Part shown: piece after piece, positions 50,266 to 59,028 of the stretch | Position numbering within the stretch: the first letter of the stretch is position 1 | Layout of the letters: each line of letters starts with the position of its first letter | Assembly: GCA_963718065.1 (NCBI GenBank) | Contig: CAVQYE010000014.1 | Coordinates: 1-64,000 of the forward strand | Origin: CAVPGP01 sp963718065 | GTDB taxonomy: Bacteria; Actinomycetota; Thermoleophilia; Gaiellales; Gaiellaceae | Reading direction: 5' to 3' | DNA length: 64,000 nucleotides | Notes under the pieces: generated by a model | The model's database searches: none | Told to the model about the DNA's origin: nothing | The model's input: only the letters and a program-made list of their open reading frames with translations | Position numbers and translations under genes: made by a program

Positions 50266-51057
50266 CTAGAGCCGCCAGACCGTCTTCGTGTACGCCATCC
50301 GCAGTCCGGCCCGCTCCATGTTGCGCTGGCTGTCCGAGCCGAAGGTTGTCAGACCCGTGATCAGCCCGGCGCCTGCCTCGGCGGCCACGCCGAGCCGCTT
50401 GGCCACCAGCGCGGTCTGGACGCCGCGGCGCCGGAAGCGCTCGAGTGTGCTTGCGTTCGCGAGCGCCGCGTCGCCGCCGTGGAAGAAGAGCACGCCGGCG
50501 CCCGCGTTCTCGCCGTCGACCCGCGCCAGGTAATGCACCATGTCCGCGCGGCCGACGGAGGCGGCGAACCCCGTGAAGTCGACCTCGATGATCTCGGCCG
50601 GGACGCCGTGGCCCTCGAGATGCACGCGACCGAAGTCCAGCGCCTCGTCCGGCCCGACGCGCCTCAGTTCGACACCGGGCACGATCTCCCGTGCGGTCGG
50701 TAGCCCGTAGAGCACCGACACCACATCCAGCGGGCGACCGCCCTCGCCCGCGAAGCGCGCCGCAAGCTCCTCGCTGCCCGGCGGGAGCTCGACCCAGGGG
50801 CGAATGCCCTCCCGCCGGTAGAGCGCCAGCACGTCGTCCAGCACCCCGGGGTCCTCTGGCAGCCCGTGGATGCGGTTCATGAAGTCGAGCTCGGGACGGC
50901 TCGGGGCCACCGAGACGGTCACCGCGCCAAGACGCTCGAGCCGCACACCGGCGGGGCCTTCCACGAGCCCTTCGAGCCACGCAACGGAAAACGCATCGAG
51001 CACCCGCTCGAGGCGGCCGACCAGCTCACGATCGACGAAGGGCTGCGCGGCCGACAT
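50266..51057 (-). CDS. GNAT-fold N-acetyltransferase
   Basis: A 263-residue protein with an N-terminal divergent half (VTVSVAPSRPELDFMNRIHG) and a C-terminal GNAT domain: VHYLARVDGENAGAGVLFFH, DAALANASTLERFRRRGVQT (acetyl-CoA loop RxxGxxT), LITGLTTFGSDSQRNMERAG and AYTKTVWRL at the end. Tandem GNAT architecture; substrate unknown. ATG 51057 is chosen over upstream in-frame codons because the extension is arginine/serine-rich and non-conserved in type. Confidence 0.8.
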   Translation of the reverse strand: MSAAQPFVDRELVGRLERVLDAFSVAWLEGLVEGPAGVRLERLGAVTVSVAPSRPELDFMNRIHGLPEDPGVLDDVLALYRREGIRPWVELPPGSEELAARFAGEGGRPLDVVSVLYGLPTAREIVPGVELRRVGPDEALDFGRVHLEGHGVPAEIIEVDFTGFAASVGRADMVHYLARVDGENAGAGVLFFHGGDAALANASTLERFRRRGVQTALVAKRLGVAAEAGAGLITGLTTFGSDSQRNMERAGLRMAYTKTVWRL

Positions 51058-51178
51058 CGGCACATCCTGCCTTGCGCCTCTCATCCCCGGAGATGAGGGA
51101 CAGATCCATCCGGCGGACGAGGACGAATCATCGGTGCGGCCGATGCCCCGAGACCCCCGTCCCCGTACCTTGGATGAC

Positions 51179-51304
51179 ATGAAGAAGCGACTCCTCATCA
51201 CCGGTCTGGCGCTCTGCGTGCTGCTCCTCGCCATCGGCGGCTGGACGGTGCAAGGAGCTCGCTGGATGCTCGGTGGCGCGCGCCTCCGGCCCGCAGCCGC
51301 CTAG
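51179..51304 (+). CDS. Small single-pass membrane protein, 41 residues
   Basis: MKKRLLITGLALCVLLLAIG followed by GWTVQGARWMLGGARL: a basic start, one hydrophobic helix, and a C-terminal amphipathic segment. A clear ATG with a lysine/arginine N-terminus supports a real gene, but the upstream ribosome-binding site is weak. Function unknown. Confidence 0.4.
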   Translation: MKKRLLITGLALCVLLLAIGGWTVQGARWMLGGARLRPAAA

Positions 51305-51428
51305 CCGCGCAAAGACTCGCCCCGTCCCCGCCTTCCGTCCTCCCCCAGCGGGGGCCGGGGCCGAGTCGCGGATCCGCGTCCGATTTCGGGACGCCGATCC
51401 GACACGCCGATCCGATACGGTAAGGAGG

Positions 51429-51453
51429 CGGCCCCGCGAGGCCGTCTTTCTCT
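51429..51453 (+). terminator. Short GC hairpin followed by a T-rich run
   Basis: CGGCC (51429-51433), loop CCGCGA, GGCCG (51440-51444), then TCTTTCTCT. This could terminate transcription of the 41-residue gene upstream. The stem is short. Confidence 0.35.
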
Positions 51454-51494
51454 GTGCTCGAACACTCTGTGCCTGAACTGCTCTGTGCCTGAAC
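51450..51494 (+). repeat. Three tandem copies of a 15-16-bp repeat at the ABC exporter start
   Basis: CTCTGTGC starts at 51450, 51465 and 51481, each followed by T/CTGAAC-like bases (TCGAACA, CTGAACTG, CTGAACA). The third copy contains the GTG used as the start of the ABC exporter gene. The other two GTGs are out of frame with it. Confidence 0.7.
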
Positions 51495-53269
51495 ATCACG
51501 GCCATCCGTCGGTCGACCCGCCCGACTACGCCTTCGGGCTGACTGCCGTGCGCCTGCTCCGCCTCTGGCGGGAGCAGTGGCGCCTGGTCGCGGTCGGCCT
51601 CACCTGCGCGTTGACGGTCACCACGCTCTCGATCGGCATCGCACTGCTGATCCGCCACGCGATCGACGACTCGATCATCCCCCAGACCAAGGGGAACGGC
51701 AATCCGCTGTGGCCGTACCTCGCGTTGATCGTCGGCGCTTCTCTCGTGCGCTTCGCGCTCAACTTCACGCGCCGGTATGCGACCGCGCGGGTCGGCATCC
51801 GGATCGAGGCCCGCATGCGCGAGTTGCTCTACCACGCCTTCCTCGGCTACCCGCGCGCGTTCTACGACCAGCACGCGACCGGGCAGGTCGTCTCGCGGGC
51901 GACGAACGATCTCTACCCGATCCGCTACTTCATCGGCTGGGGGATGGTCCAGGGAGCGCAGTCGGTGATGATGATCGTCGGCGTCGGGATCGTGCTCGTG
52001 CTCGTGAACCCGGTGCTGGCGCTCGAGGGCGCGATTGCGATGCCGCTCGTCGGCGTGCTCGCGTGGGTGTTCGCGCACAAGGTGATGCCGATCTCGCGCG
52101 AGGTGCAGCAGCTCAAGGCCGACGTCACGGAGGCGGCCGACGAGGCCGTCGTCGGAATCGAGATGGTGCAGGCGTTCGGCCGCGAGGACGACGTGCGCGG
52201 GCGCTTCGCGGGCAAGGCCGAGGCGGTGCGCGACGGCGTTCTGCGCCAGGCGCGCGTCGAGTCGGCGTACCTGCCGGGCCTGCTCTTCCTGCCGACGCTC
52301 TCGATCGCCGCGGTGCTCTACTTCGGCGGCCGGAAGGTGTCAGGCGGCGAGCTGACGCTCGGCGAGTTCACGCTCTTCTACGCCCTGCTCCTGCAGCTCG
52401 TCTGGCCGCTCGAGGCGCTCGGCTGGATCATCAATCTCGGCCAGCGGGCGATCGCGTCCGCATCGCGCTCCTTCGCCTGGCTGGAAGGGGTCGAGCGGAT
52501 CCCCGAGCCGGCCGCGCCGCGCGCGCTGCCCGAAGGGCCGCTCGACGTCCGCTTCGAGGGCGTCCACTTCTCGTATCTCACCGGCTCGGAGGTGCTCTCC
52601 GGTGTCGACCTCGCCGTCGATGCAGGCGAGATCGTCGCCGTCTGCGGTCCGACCGGCGCCGGCAAGACGTCGCTCCTCAACCTGCTGCCGCGCTTCTACG
52701 ACCCGACCGGCGGACGCGTGCTCCTCGGCGGCGTCGATGCCCGCGACGTGCCGGTGGCGGAGCTCCGCTACTCGGTGGCGATCGTCACGCAGCGGCCGAT
52801 CCTCTTCTCGATCCCGCTGCGCGACAACCTGACGGCCGCGCGCCCCGACGCGCCGTGGGACGAGGTCGTCGCCGCGTGTCACGCAGCAGGTGTCGCACAG
52901 TTCGTCGACGACCTCCCCGACGGCTTCGACACGCTGATCGGCGAGCGCGGCGTGAACCTCTCCGGCGGCCAGCGGCAGCGTGTCGCGCTCGCGCGGGCGC
53001 TGATCGCGGGCTCGCGTGTGATCGTGCTGGACGACCCGCTCTCCGCCGTCGACACCGAGACGGAGCGGCTGCTCGTCGACAACCTCCGCCCCGCCGTCGC
53101 CGGGCGCACCGTCCTCGTCGCGACGCAGCGCCTCTCGACCGTCGAAGCGGCCGATCGTGCCGTGGTGCTCGACGACGGCGTGATCGTCGAGGACGGCGAC
53201 CCGCGGGTGCTGCTGGAGGGTGACGGCCCGTTCGCCCGCCTCTTCGGAGACGAAGTTGTCGCAGCGTAG
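51485..53269 (+). CDS. ABC exporter subunit A (TMD-NBD) with degenerate catalytic site
   Basis: A 594-residue half-transporter of the multidrug/lipid exporter type. Six-helix membrane domain about residues 30-330 (VGLTCALTVTTLSIGIALLI, WGMVQGAQSVMMIVGVGIVL), NBD with Walker A CGPTGAGKTSLLNL, Q-loop IVTQRPILFSIPLRDNL, signature NLSGGQRQRVALARAL and Walker B VIVLDDPLSAVDTE. The catalytic glutamate after Walker B is aspartate (LDDP) and the switch histidine is replaced by glutamine (VATQRLST). This is the hallmark of the inactive site of heterodimeric exporters. Overlaps the second subunit gene. Confidence 0.92.
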   Translation: MPEHHGHPSVDPPDYAFGLTAVRLLRLWREQWRLVAVGLTCALTVTTLSIGIALLIRHAIDDSIIPQTKGNGNPLWPYLALIVGASLVRFALNFTRRYATARVGIRIEARMRELLYHAFLGYPRAFYDQHATGQVVSRATNDLYPIRYFIGWGMVQGAQSVMMIVGVGIVLVLVNPVLALEGAIAMPLVGVLAWVFAHKVMPISREVQQLKADVTEAADEAVVGIEMVQAFGREDDVRGRFAGKAEAVRDGVLRQARVESAYLPGLLFLPTLSIAAVLYFGGRKVSGGELTLGEFTLFYALLLQLVWPLEALGWIINLGQRAIASASRSFAWLEGVERIPEPAAPRALPEGPLDVRFEGVHFSYLTGSEVLSGVDLAVDAGEIVAVCGPTGAGKTSLLNLLPRFYDPTGGRVLLGGVDARDVPVAELRYSVAIVTQRPILFSIPLRDNLTAARPDAPWDEVVAACHAAGVAQFVDDLPDGFDTLIGERGVNLSGGQRQRVALARALIAGSRVIVLDDPLSAVDTETERLLVDNLRPAVAGRTVLVATQRLSTVEAADRAVVLDDGVIVEDGDPRVLLEGDGPFARLFGDEVVAA

Positions 53270-55037
53270 AACTGGGCTCAGCCGTCTTTCGAAGTACCTG
53301 AAAGGGAAGCTCGGACGCGTCGCGCTGCTCTCGCTGATCTCGGTCGGCGCGGCGTCCGGCCCCGTAATCGGGCTGCTGCTCGTGCAAGACGCAATCGACC
53401 ACGGCATGCGCGCCAACGACACGCGCCGGCTCGCCATCGACGTCGCCATCTACCTCGGAGTCAACGCGGGCGCCTGGGTGCTGACGACGACGATGATCCG
53501 CGGTCTCGCCCGGCTGGGGCAGTCGATCGTGCTCGAGCTGCGCGAGGACCTCTTCGAGCACCTGACCGGGCTGTCGCTGCGCTACTTCGGGAAGCAGCGC
53601 GCTGGCTGGATCATCGCGCGGCTCACCTCGGACGTCGACGCGATCTCCGATGTCCTCTCGCAGGGACTCTCGACGCTCATCGCCAACTCGCTGACCCTCG
53701 TCGCCGCAGTGATCGGACTCTTCATCCTCGACTGGCGCCTCGGCCTCGTCGCGCTCGTCGTGCTGCCGCCGACGCTCGTCCTGACGCGCTGGTTCCAGGT
53801 GCGATCGCACGCGGCCTTCCTCGACGTGCGGAACACGATCTCCGCGATGACGGCGCAGATCGCGGAGTCGGTCTCGGGCGTGGCGATCGTGCAGGCGTTC
53901 AACCGCGAGCGCGCGTTCCTCGACGAGTTCGACAAGGTCAACCTGGCGAACCTGCGGACGAACCAGGTCGCACAGAAGCTGAACTCGTTCTTCTTCCCGG
54001 CGATCGAGCTGCTCGGCGTCGTCGCCGTGGCGTGCGTGCTCTTCGTCGGCGGCCGATTCCTCGATGCGGGGACGCTGACTCCGGGGACGCTGATCTCGGC
54101 GATCTTCCTGCTCAATCTCGTGTTCCAGCCGCTGCAGGAGCTGTCCGACCTCTACGGCCAGCTTCAGTCGGCCGGCGCCGCGATGGAGAAGATCTCCACC
54201 GTGCTCGACGCCGAGCCGGAGATCCGCGACCGGCCCGACGCGCGGGCGCCCGGCCGGATCGAGGGCGACCTGCAGCTCGAGGACGTCGTCTTCGCGTACG
54301 GCGCCGACCCGGTTCTGCACGGCGTCACGTTCGGCGTGCCGGCCGGCGGCTGCCTGGCGCTCGTCGGCGAGTCGGGCGGCGGCAAGTCGACGCTGGCGAA
54401 GCTGATCGGGCGCTTCTACGACCCGGACGAGGGCTCGGTGTCGGTCGACGGCGCCGACCTGCGCGAGCTGGAGCTGAACGCGTATCGCCGCCAGCTCGGC
54501 GTCGTGCTCCAGGATCCGTTCCTCTTCGCAGGGACGATCGCCGACAACATCCGCTTCGCGCGGCCGGAGGCGACCGACGACGAGGTTGCGGACGTCGCGA
54601 AGGCGGTCGGCGTCGACCGCGTCACGCGCCGCTTCGAGGGTGGGCTCCAGCACCACGTTCGAGAGGGCGGCTCAGGGCTCTCGGCGGGTGAGCGCCAGCT
54701 GATCTCGATCGCCCGCGCCTTGCTTGCCGATCCACGGATCCTGATCCTCGACGAGGCGACCTCGAACATCGACCGCCCGAGTGAGGTGCTGATCGAGACG
54801 GCGCTCGACCGGCTGCTCCGCGGGCGAACCTCGATCATCATCGCGCACCGCCTGTCGACGGTCCGGCGCGCCGACGAGATCCTCGTCGTCGCGCACGGGA
54901 AGATCGTCCAGCGCGGCCGCTTCGACGAGCTGCTCGCCACCGAGGGCCCGTTCCGCCGCCTCGCGCAGGAGCTGCGCGGCGCGGCCGATACCGTGCACGG
55001 ACTGCCGGGACATCCCGTCCCGGAGCCAGGGCTCTAG
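53256..55037 (+). CDS. ABC exporter subunit B (TMD-NBD) with canonical catalytic site
   Basis: A half-transporter of about 593 residues. Membrane domain (VALLSLISVGAASGPVIGLL, VLTTTMIRGLARLGQSIVLE, LNSFFFPAIELLGVVAVACV) and NBD with Walker A VGESGGGKSTLAKL, Q-loop VVLQDPFLFAGTIADNI, signature GLSAGERQLISIARALL, Walker B ILILDEATSNID (catalytic Glu) and switch IIAHRLSTVRRAD. TTG 53256 overlaps subunit A by 14 bases; the frame is open to 53220, so the start is not certain. With subunit A it makes a heterodimeric exporter, probably controlled by the adjacent MarR regulator. Confidence 0.92.
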   Translation: MSQRRTGLSRLSKYLKGKLGRVALLSLISVGAASGPVIGLLLVQDAIDHGMRANDTRRLAIDVAIYLGVNAGAWVLTTTMIRGLARLGQSIVLELREDLFEHLTGLSLRYFGKQRAGWIIARLTSDVDAISDVLSQGLSTLIANSLTLVAAVIGLFILDWRLGLVALVVLPPTLVLTRWFQVRSHAAFLDVRNTISAMTAQIAESVSGVAIVQAFNRERAFLDEFDKVNLANLRTNQVAQKLNSFFFPAIELLGVVAVACVLFVGGRFLDAGTLTPGTLISAIFLLNLVFQPLQELSDLYGQLQSAGAAMEKISTVLDAEPEIRDRPDARAPGRIEGDLQLEDVVFAYGADPVLHGVTFGVPAGGCLALVGESGGGKSTLAKLIGRFYDPDEGSVSVDGADLRELELNAYRRQLGVVLQDPFLFAGTIADNIRFARPEATDDEVADVAKAVGVDRVTRRFEGGLQHHVREGGSGLSAGERQLISIARALLADPRILILDEATSNIDRPSEVLIETALDRLLRGRTSIIIAHRLSTVRRADEILVVAHGKIVQRGRFDELLATEGPFRRLAQELRGAADTVHGLPGHPVPEPGL

Positions 55038-55047
55038 GTCTCGCGCG

Positions 55048-55524
55048 CTACTCGGTGCAGGACGAGTCGACCGCCGGCAGGCGCTCGAGCAGCGCGGCGA
55101 GCGTGACCAGCTCCTCCTCGGTGTACCGCTCCGAGAAGAGGGTCTTGATGCTCGCCTGGTGGGTGTGCTTGGCCTCGTCGAGCTTCTCGCGCCCGGCGTC
55201 GGTGAGGAACGCGTACGAGACGCGCGCGTCGCTCGCGCAGCTGCGCCGCTCGACGTAGCCGGCGCGCTCCAGGCCCTCGAGCAGGCGCGTGATCCCCGAC
55301 GGCGTGAGCAGCACGCGCTCGGCCAGGTCGACCCGCCGCAGCTGGCCCTCGGGCGCGATCGAGAGCTGCATCATCACGTCGAAGTCGTTCATCGTCAGAC
55401 CGTGCTCCGCGATCAGCTCGCCGCTGAACTGACGGGTCATCGCCGCGTGCACGCGCAGCAGACGCACCCACGCATCGAGTTGGCGGGAGCGCGCTTTTGT
55501 ATCTGTGGCCACGTTGGTGCTCAT
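55048..55524 (-). CDS. MarR-family transcriptional regulator
   Basis: A 158-residue winged-helix regulator: WVRLLRVHAAMTRQFSGELI, LTMNDFDVMMQLSIAPEGQL, VDLAERVLLTPSGITRLLEG (recognition helix), LERAGYVERRSCASDARVSY, FLTDAGREKLDEAKHTHQAS. Convergent with the heterodimeric ABC exporter, whose expression it may control. A dyad TTGACCCCTCAA (55529-55540) lies between a -10-like TATCCT and the start codon, a possible autoregulatory site. Confidence 0.9.
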   Translation of the reverse strand: MSTNVATDTKARSRQLDAWVRLLRVHAAMTRQFSGELIAEHGLTMNDFDVMMQLSIAPEGQLRRVDLAERVLLTPSGITRLLEGLERAGYVERRSCASDARVSYAFLTDAGREKLDEAKHTHQASIKTLFSERYTEEELVTLAALLERLPAVDSSCTE

Positions 55525-55528
55525 TTGC

Positions 55529-55540
55529 TTGACCCCTCAA
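55529..55540. promoter_or_regulatory. Possible MarR autoregulatory dyad
   Basis: TTGACCCCTCAA: TTGA/TCAA arms with a 4-base centre, four bases upstream of the MarR start and overlapping a minus-strand TATCCT (55545-55540). Short, so chance is possible. Confidence 0.3.
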
Positions 55541-55652
55541 GGATAGCCGACAAACCCGCCCTCGGGAGCCTACGCGGCCGCCCGGATCCCCTCCACCCCC
55601 ATCGGGATGGTTCGGGAGGCACTCGCGGAGTACCTCAGGGACGCGTCAAGAC

Positions 55653-56245
55653 CTAGGTCGTTGCAGCCTCCGCGGCGCGCGGAGCGGGTGGCTCGACGTC
55701 CTCCGCCTTGACGCCGTGCTGGATACCGGGATCGCGCTTGTCGTAGGCGACGTTCGTCAGGAACGTGTCGACGTCCTCATGGATGACGCCCTCGACCCGG
55801 TGCGCGAAGAGCGGGAAAGCCTCTGCGTGCGTCTTCTTCGGTAGTCGCCCGAGAGCTGCAGGAACTGCCACCCCTCGATCTTCAGCCACTCGGCGGTGCG
55901 CCGGAAATGCCGCCACCGGTCGCCGAAGTGGAAGAACTCCTCGACCGCGATCGACAGCGCCACGAGGAGGCTGACCACGAAGGCGAGCCAGCGCACGAAT
56001 GAGGCGCCGCTCCCGTCGAGGTTCAGCGAGACGAAGGCGGGAACGAGCACGCCGCCGCAGATCGCGACGAGGCGGAACCAGTAGTAGGCGCGCCGCGACC
56101 GGGTTGCCTGCCGCTCGGTCCACACGACGCGGTCGACCCAGCGCGACCGAAGGGCGTGCTTCTGGATCTCCGGCAGCTTCAGGGTCTCGATCACCTCGCA
56201 GATGTCGCGCTTCAACCAGCGCTGGTACTTCTCGGGCTCGCGCAT
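55653..56245 (-). CDS. DUF4231/SLATT-like two-helix membrane protein (one frameshift)
   Basis: About 195 residues: MREPEKYQRWLKRDICEVIE, ALRSRWVDRVVWTERQATRS, two close helices (YYWFRLVAICGGVLVPAFVS and FVRWLAFVVSLLVALSIAVE), then FGDRWRHFRRTAEWLKIEGW, FLQLSG and after a frame change near 55845 KTHAEAFPLFAHRVEGVIHE, DVDTFLTNVAYDKRD and an acidic-Pro/Ala tail. The two-TM core followed by RRTAEWLKxEGWxFL matches DUF4231, related to SLATT effector domains. The start overlaps the patatin gene stop (TGATG). Confidence 0.7.
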
Positions 56246-57331
56246 CACCTGACCTCCGCCGTCTGCAGCTGATTCGCGATGTCGGCGCGCCGCGAGTGCG
56301 GCTTGCCTTCGCGGAACTCGGCGATGTACGCGTCGAAGTCCCACGTGGCGAGGAACTCCTCAGCGGCCGTGCGGCCCGAGTTGTAGAGGGCGAGCTTGCG
56401 CTCGTCCGTGAGGTCGAACTCGGTCGTCCCGATGCCCAGCGTCTTGATCGGGATCGTCCGGGCGTACTGCTCCTTCTCGACGTAGAGGCGTTCGTGCGCC
56501 TCCATCATCGTGTGCACGAGAGCGCTGATCAGGCTCACCACACCCTTAGCTCCCCCCGGTGCGTGCTCCGGCTCCGGCAACCGTGCCGTGATCGGCGTCT
56601 TCGGATCCGGCTCGACGAGCAGGAGACCGAACGTCGGCCACTCCGGCACCTCGCCGGCGTTGCAGTCGAAGAGCCAGACGGGGTAGTTCGAGAGCATCCC
56701 GCCGTCGACGATCAGATGCTCATGGTTCGTCTTCTTGTTGTCGACCCGCACCGGCTCGAAGAAGAACGGGATCGACATGCTCATCCGCACCGCGAGCGCG
56801 ACTTCGAGATCGTCGGGCTCGACGCCCAGGACGTTCGCGTCGCGGGGCAGGATCAGCAGCTGTCGTGACGAGACGTCAGACGCGATCACCTGCAGGCGAT
56901 GCGCATAGCGCGGATCCTCGTCGCCCGTGCGCAAGTCCCCGAACGTCTTGACGTGCTTCGTCGCCAGCAACTCGCTCATCCACTCGACGAAGCGTTTCCC
57001 CTCATAGACACCCTGATCCTTCAGAATCGACACCGCCCTTGCCCACGCCCGGAATCCGGTCCTCCCAGGCCGTGTCCATGAACTGCTTGAAGTCGATACC
57101 GAAGACGATGTCCTTCAACGCCGCCGAGTCGTACCCGGCGGCAATCAGCGCCGCCGTGATCGCGCCGGCCGAGGTTCCGGCCACGTTCTGAACCTTGTAG
57201 CCGCGCTCCTCGAGCACGGAATACGCGCCGGCCAGGCCGACGCCCTTCACTCCCCCGCCCTCGCAGACGAGGTCACACGCCGCAGCAACTCCGGAAGGTC
57301 CCGAGCTCATCCCGTCCTCCTCTGTTGCCAA
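56245..57331 (-). CDS. Patatin-like phospholipase (one frameshift)
   Basis: About 360 residues. First frame: ACDLVCEGGGVKGVGLAGAY (oxyanion glycines), VQNVAGTSAGAITAALIAAG (GTSAG nucleophile Ser), KDIVFGIDFKQFMDTAWEDR. After a frame change near 57035: GVYEGKRFVEWMSELLATKH, DLEVALAVRMSMSIPFFFEP, HLIVDGGMLSNYPVWLFDCN (DGG catalytic Asp), TIPIKTLGIGTTEFDLTDER. A Ser-Asp dyad lipase acting on membrane lipids. Its stop overlaps the start of the DUF4231 membrane protein, a pairing that suggests one functional unit. Confidence 0.85.
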
Positions 57332-57343
57332 TTGGGCCCGAGT

Positions 57344-58192
57344 CTAAAGGTCCCGTCGGCGGAACGCGAGCACGGCGACGGCGCCCACCAGCACGAGATA
57401 GACGCCCGACCAGACGATCAGGTGCGTTCCGGCCTGCCGGGAGCCGCCGAAGGGGCCGAGCTCGAGCACGAAGCGCGTGAAGCCGAAGCTGTCGACGGTC
57501 AGGCGGTGCAGCGCATCCTGGTAGAGCGCCTCGAACGGGAGAAACCACGAGGCGGTGCGACCGATGTGCTCCAGCCGGTGGGACTGGATCGCGTGGCCGA
57601 TCTCCGCCAGCAGGCCCGCGGTGAGGCCGGCGCCGAAGATCATCAGCACGCCGATCCCGTTCGCGATCGGCGCGAGGAAGATCGAGCCGAGCAGTGAGAG
57701 CGCCGCGACGATGACGACGGCGCCCGCGAGCTCGAGCCCCGGCGTGACGACGCGATCGGGCGTCCACCCGCCCGCATGGTTCGTCAAAGCGAGCGCGATT
57801 CCGTAGACGCCGAGCACGTAGACGACGCAGACGCCCGCGGCACCGGCGAAGCGTCCGGCCAGGAGTTGCGCGCGGCCGAGCGGGCGGACGACGAGCGGCT
57901 GCAGGAGCCCCGCCTCGGCCTCCCCGCGCACGGCGCCGAGGGTCAGGAAGACCGCGAGGATCGTCCCGAGGAAGAGCGTCGCGAACATCGCGAGGCCGAA
58001 GACGATCGCGCCGGCGACGGTGCGGGAGTCGAGACCCTGCTCGTTGGTGACCGACGAAGTTCGCGGTGTCCTTGAACGCGGCGTTGACACCCCAGCCGTA
58101 GAGCGCGAGGAACCCGGCGGTCAGCAGGAGCACGACGGCGAACATCTTGCGGCGGAGGCTCTCGCGCAGCGAGTAGAGGACGATCGTCGTCG
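57344..58192 (-). CDS. ABC-2 type transporter permease (one frameshift)
   Basis: About 280 residues. First fragment TTIVLYSLRESLRRKMFAVV and LLLTAGFLALYGWGVNAAFK; after a frame change near 58065 the main fragment has DSRTVAGAIVFGLAMFATLF, RGEAEAGLLQPLVVRPLGRA, FAGAAGVCVVYVLGVYGIAL, AGAVVIVAALSLLGSIFLAP and HLIVWSGVYLVLVGAVAVLA. Six predicted helices, as in NosY-like ABC-2 permeases. The exact start is unclear because the frame at the junction with the ATPase gene is also disturbed. Confidence 0.75.
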
Positions 58193-59019
58193 ATCGACGA
58201 CCTCCAGGTACACGTCCTCCAGGCTCGAGCGGACGACCCGCACGCCGAAGACCTGCTCGCCTGCGCCGACGAAGCTCCGCCACGAGGCGAGGCGCATCCT
58301 CGCGGGTCGCGTCCGGGTAGGTGCGGACGCCGAGAGCCGGTCTCGATCTCGACACCGCCGCTCTGGGTCAGCTCAGCCGGCGTCCCGGCTGCTGCGAGGG
58401 CGCCGCCGTCGATGATCGCAACGCGGTCGCAGACGAGCTCGACCTCGCTCAGGAGATGCGAGTTGAGCAGCACGGCGACGCCCCGGTCGCGCAGCCCTTC
58501 GAGCAGGGCGCGCACCGTGCGCCGGCCGGCCGGGTCGAGCGCCGAGGTCGGCTCGTCGAGGAGCAGCAGCCTGGGATCGCCGACGAGCGCCTGCGCGATG
58601 CCGAGCCGCTGCTGCATGCCCTTGGACATCGCCGCCACGCGTGTCTCCCGCGCTTCGCTGAGCCCGACGAGCTCGAGCAGCTCGCCTCGCTCGCGCGCGC
58701 CACCAGCTGAGCTCGTGAGCCGCTGATGGAGCGTCAGGACCTCGTCGGCGCTCGCCCAGCCGGGGAAGCGGAAGAGCTCCGCGAGATAGCCGATCGCCCG
58801 CCGCGCCTCACGCGAGCCGGCCGGCGCACCGCAGACGCGCGCCACGCCTCCAGACTGCCGAACGAGCCCGACGGCGATCTTGACGAGCGTCGACTTCCCC
58901 GCCCCGTTCGGGCCGAGCAGACCGACGAGCTCCCCCTCGCCGACGGTCAGGTCGACCCCCCGGAGCGCCTGCGTTCTCCCGTACCGCTTCGACAGATCAG
59001 AGATCTCGAGCGCGAGCAT
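58193..59019 (-). CDS. ABC transporter ATP-binding protein (C-terminal frameshifts)
   Basis: About 275 residues: LALEISDLSKRYGRTQALRG, Walker A GLLGPNGAGKSTLVKI, signature MSKGMQQRLGIAQALVGD, Walker B LLLLDEPTSALDPAGR and switch NSHLLSEVELVCDRVAIIDG, followed by a C-terminal part split over frames (VEIETG, then GVRTYPDATREDAPRLVAEL and VVRSSLEDVYLEV). CcmA/NosF-like ATPase partner of the adjacent ABC-2 permease. Frame changes near 58335, 58290 and 58200. Confidence 0.82.
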
Positions 59020-59028
59020 CGTCCTCGG

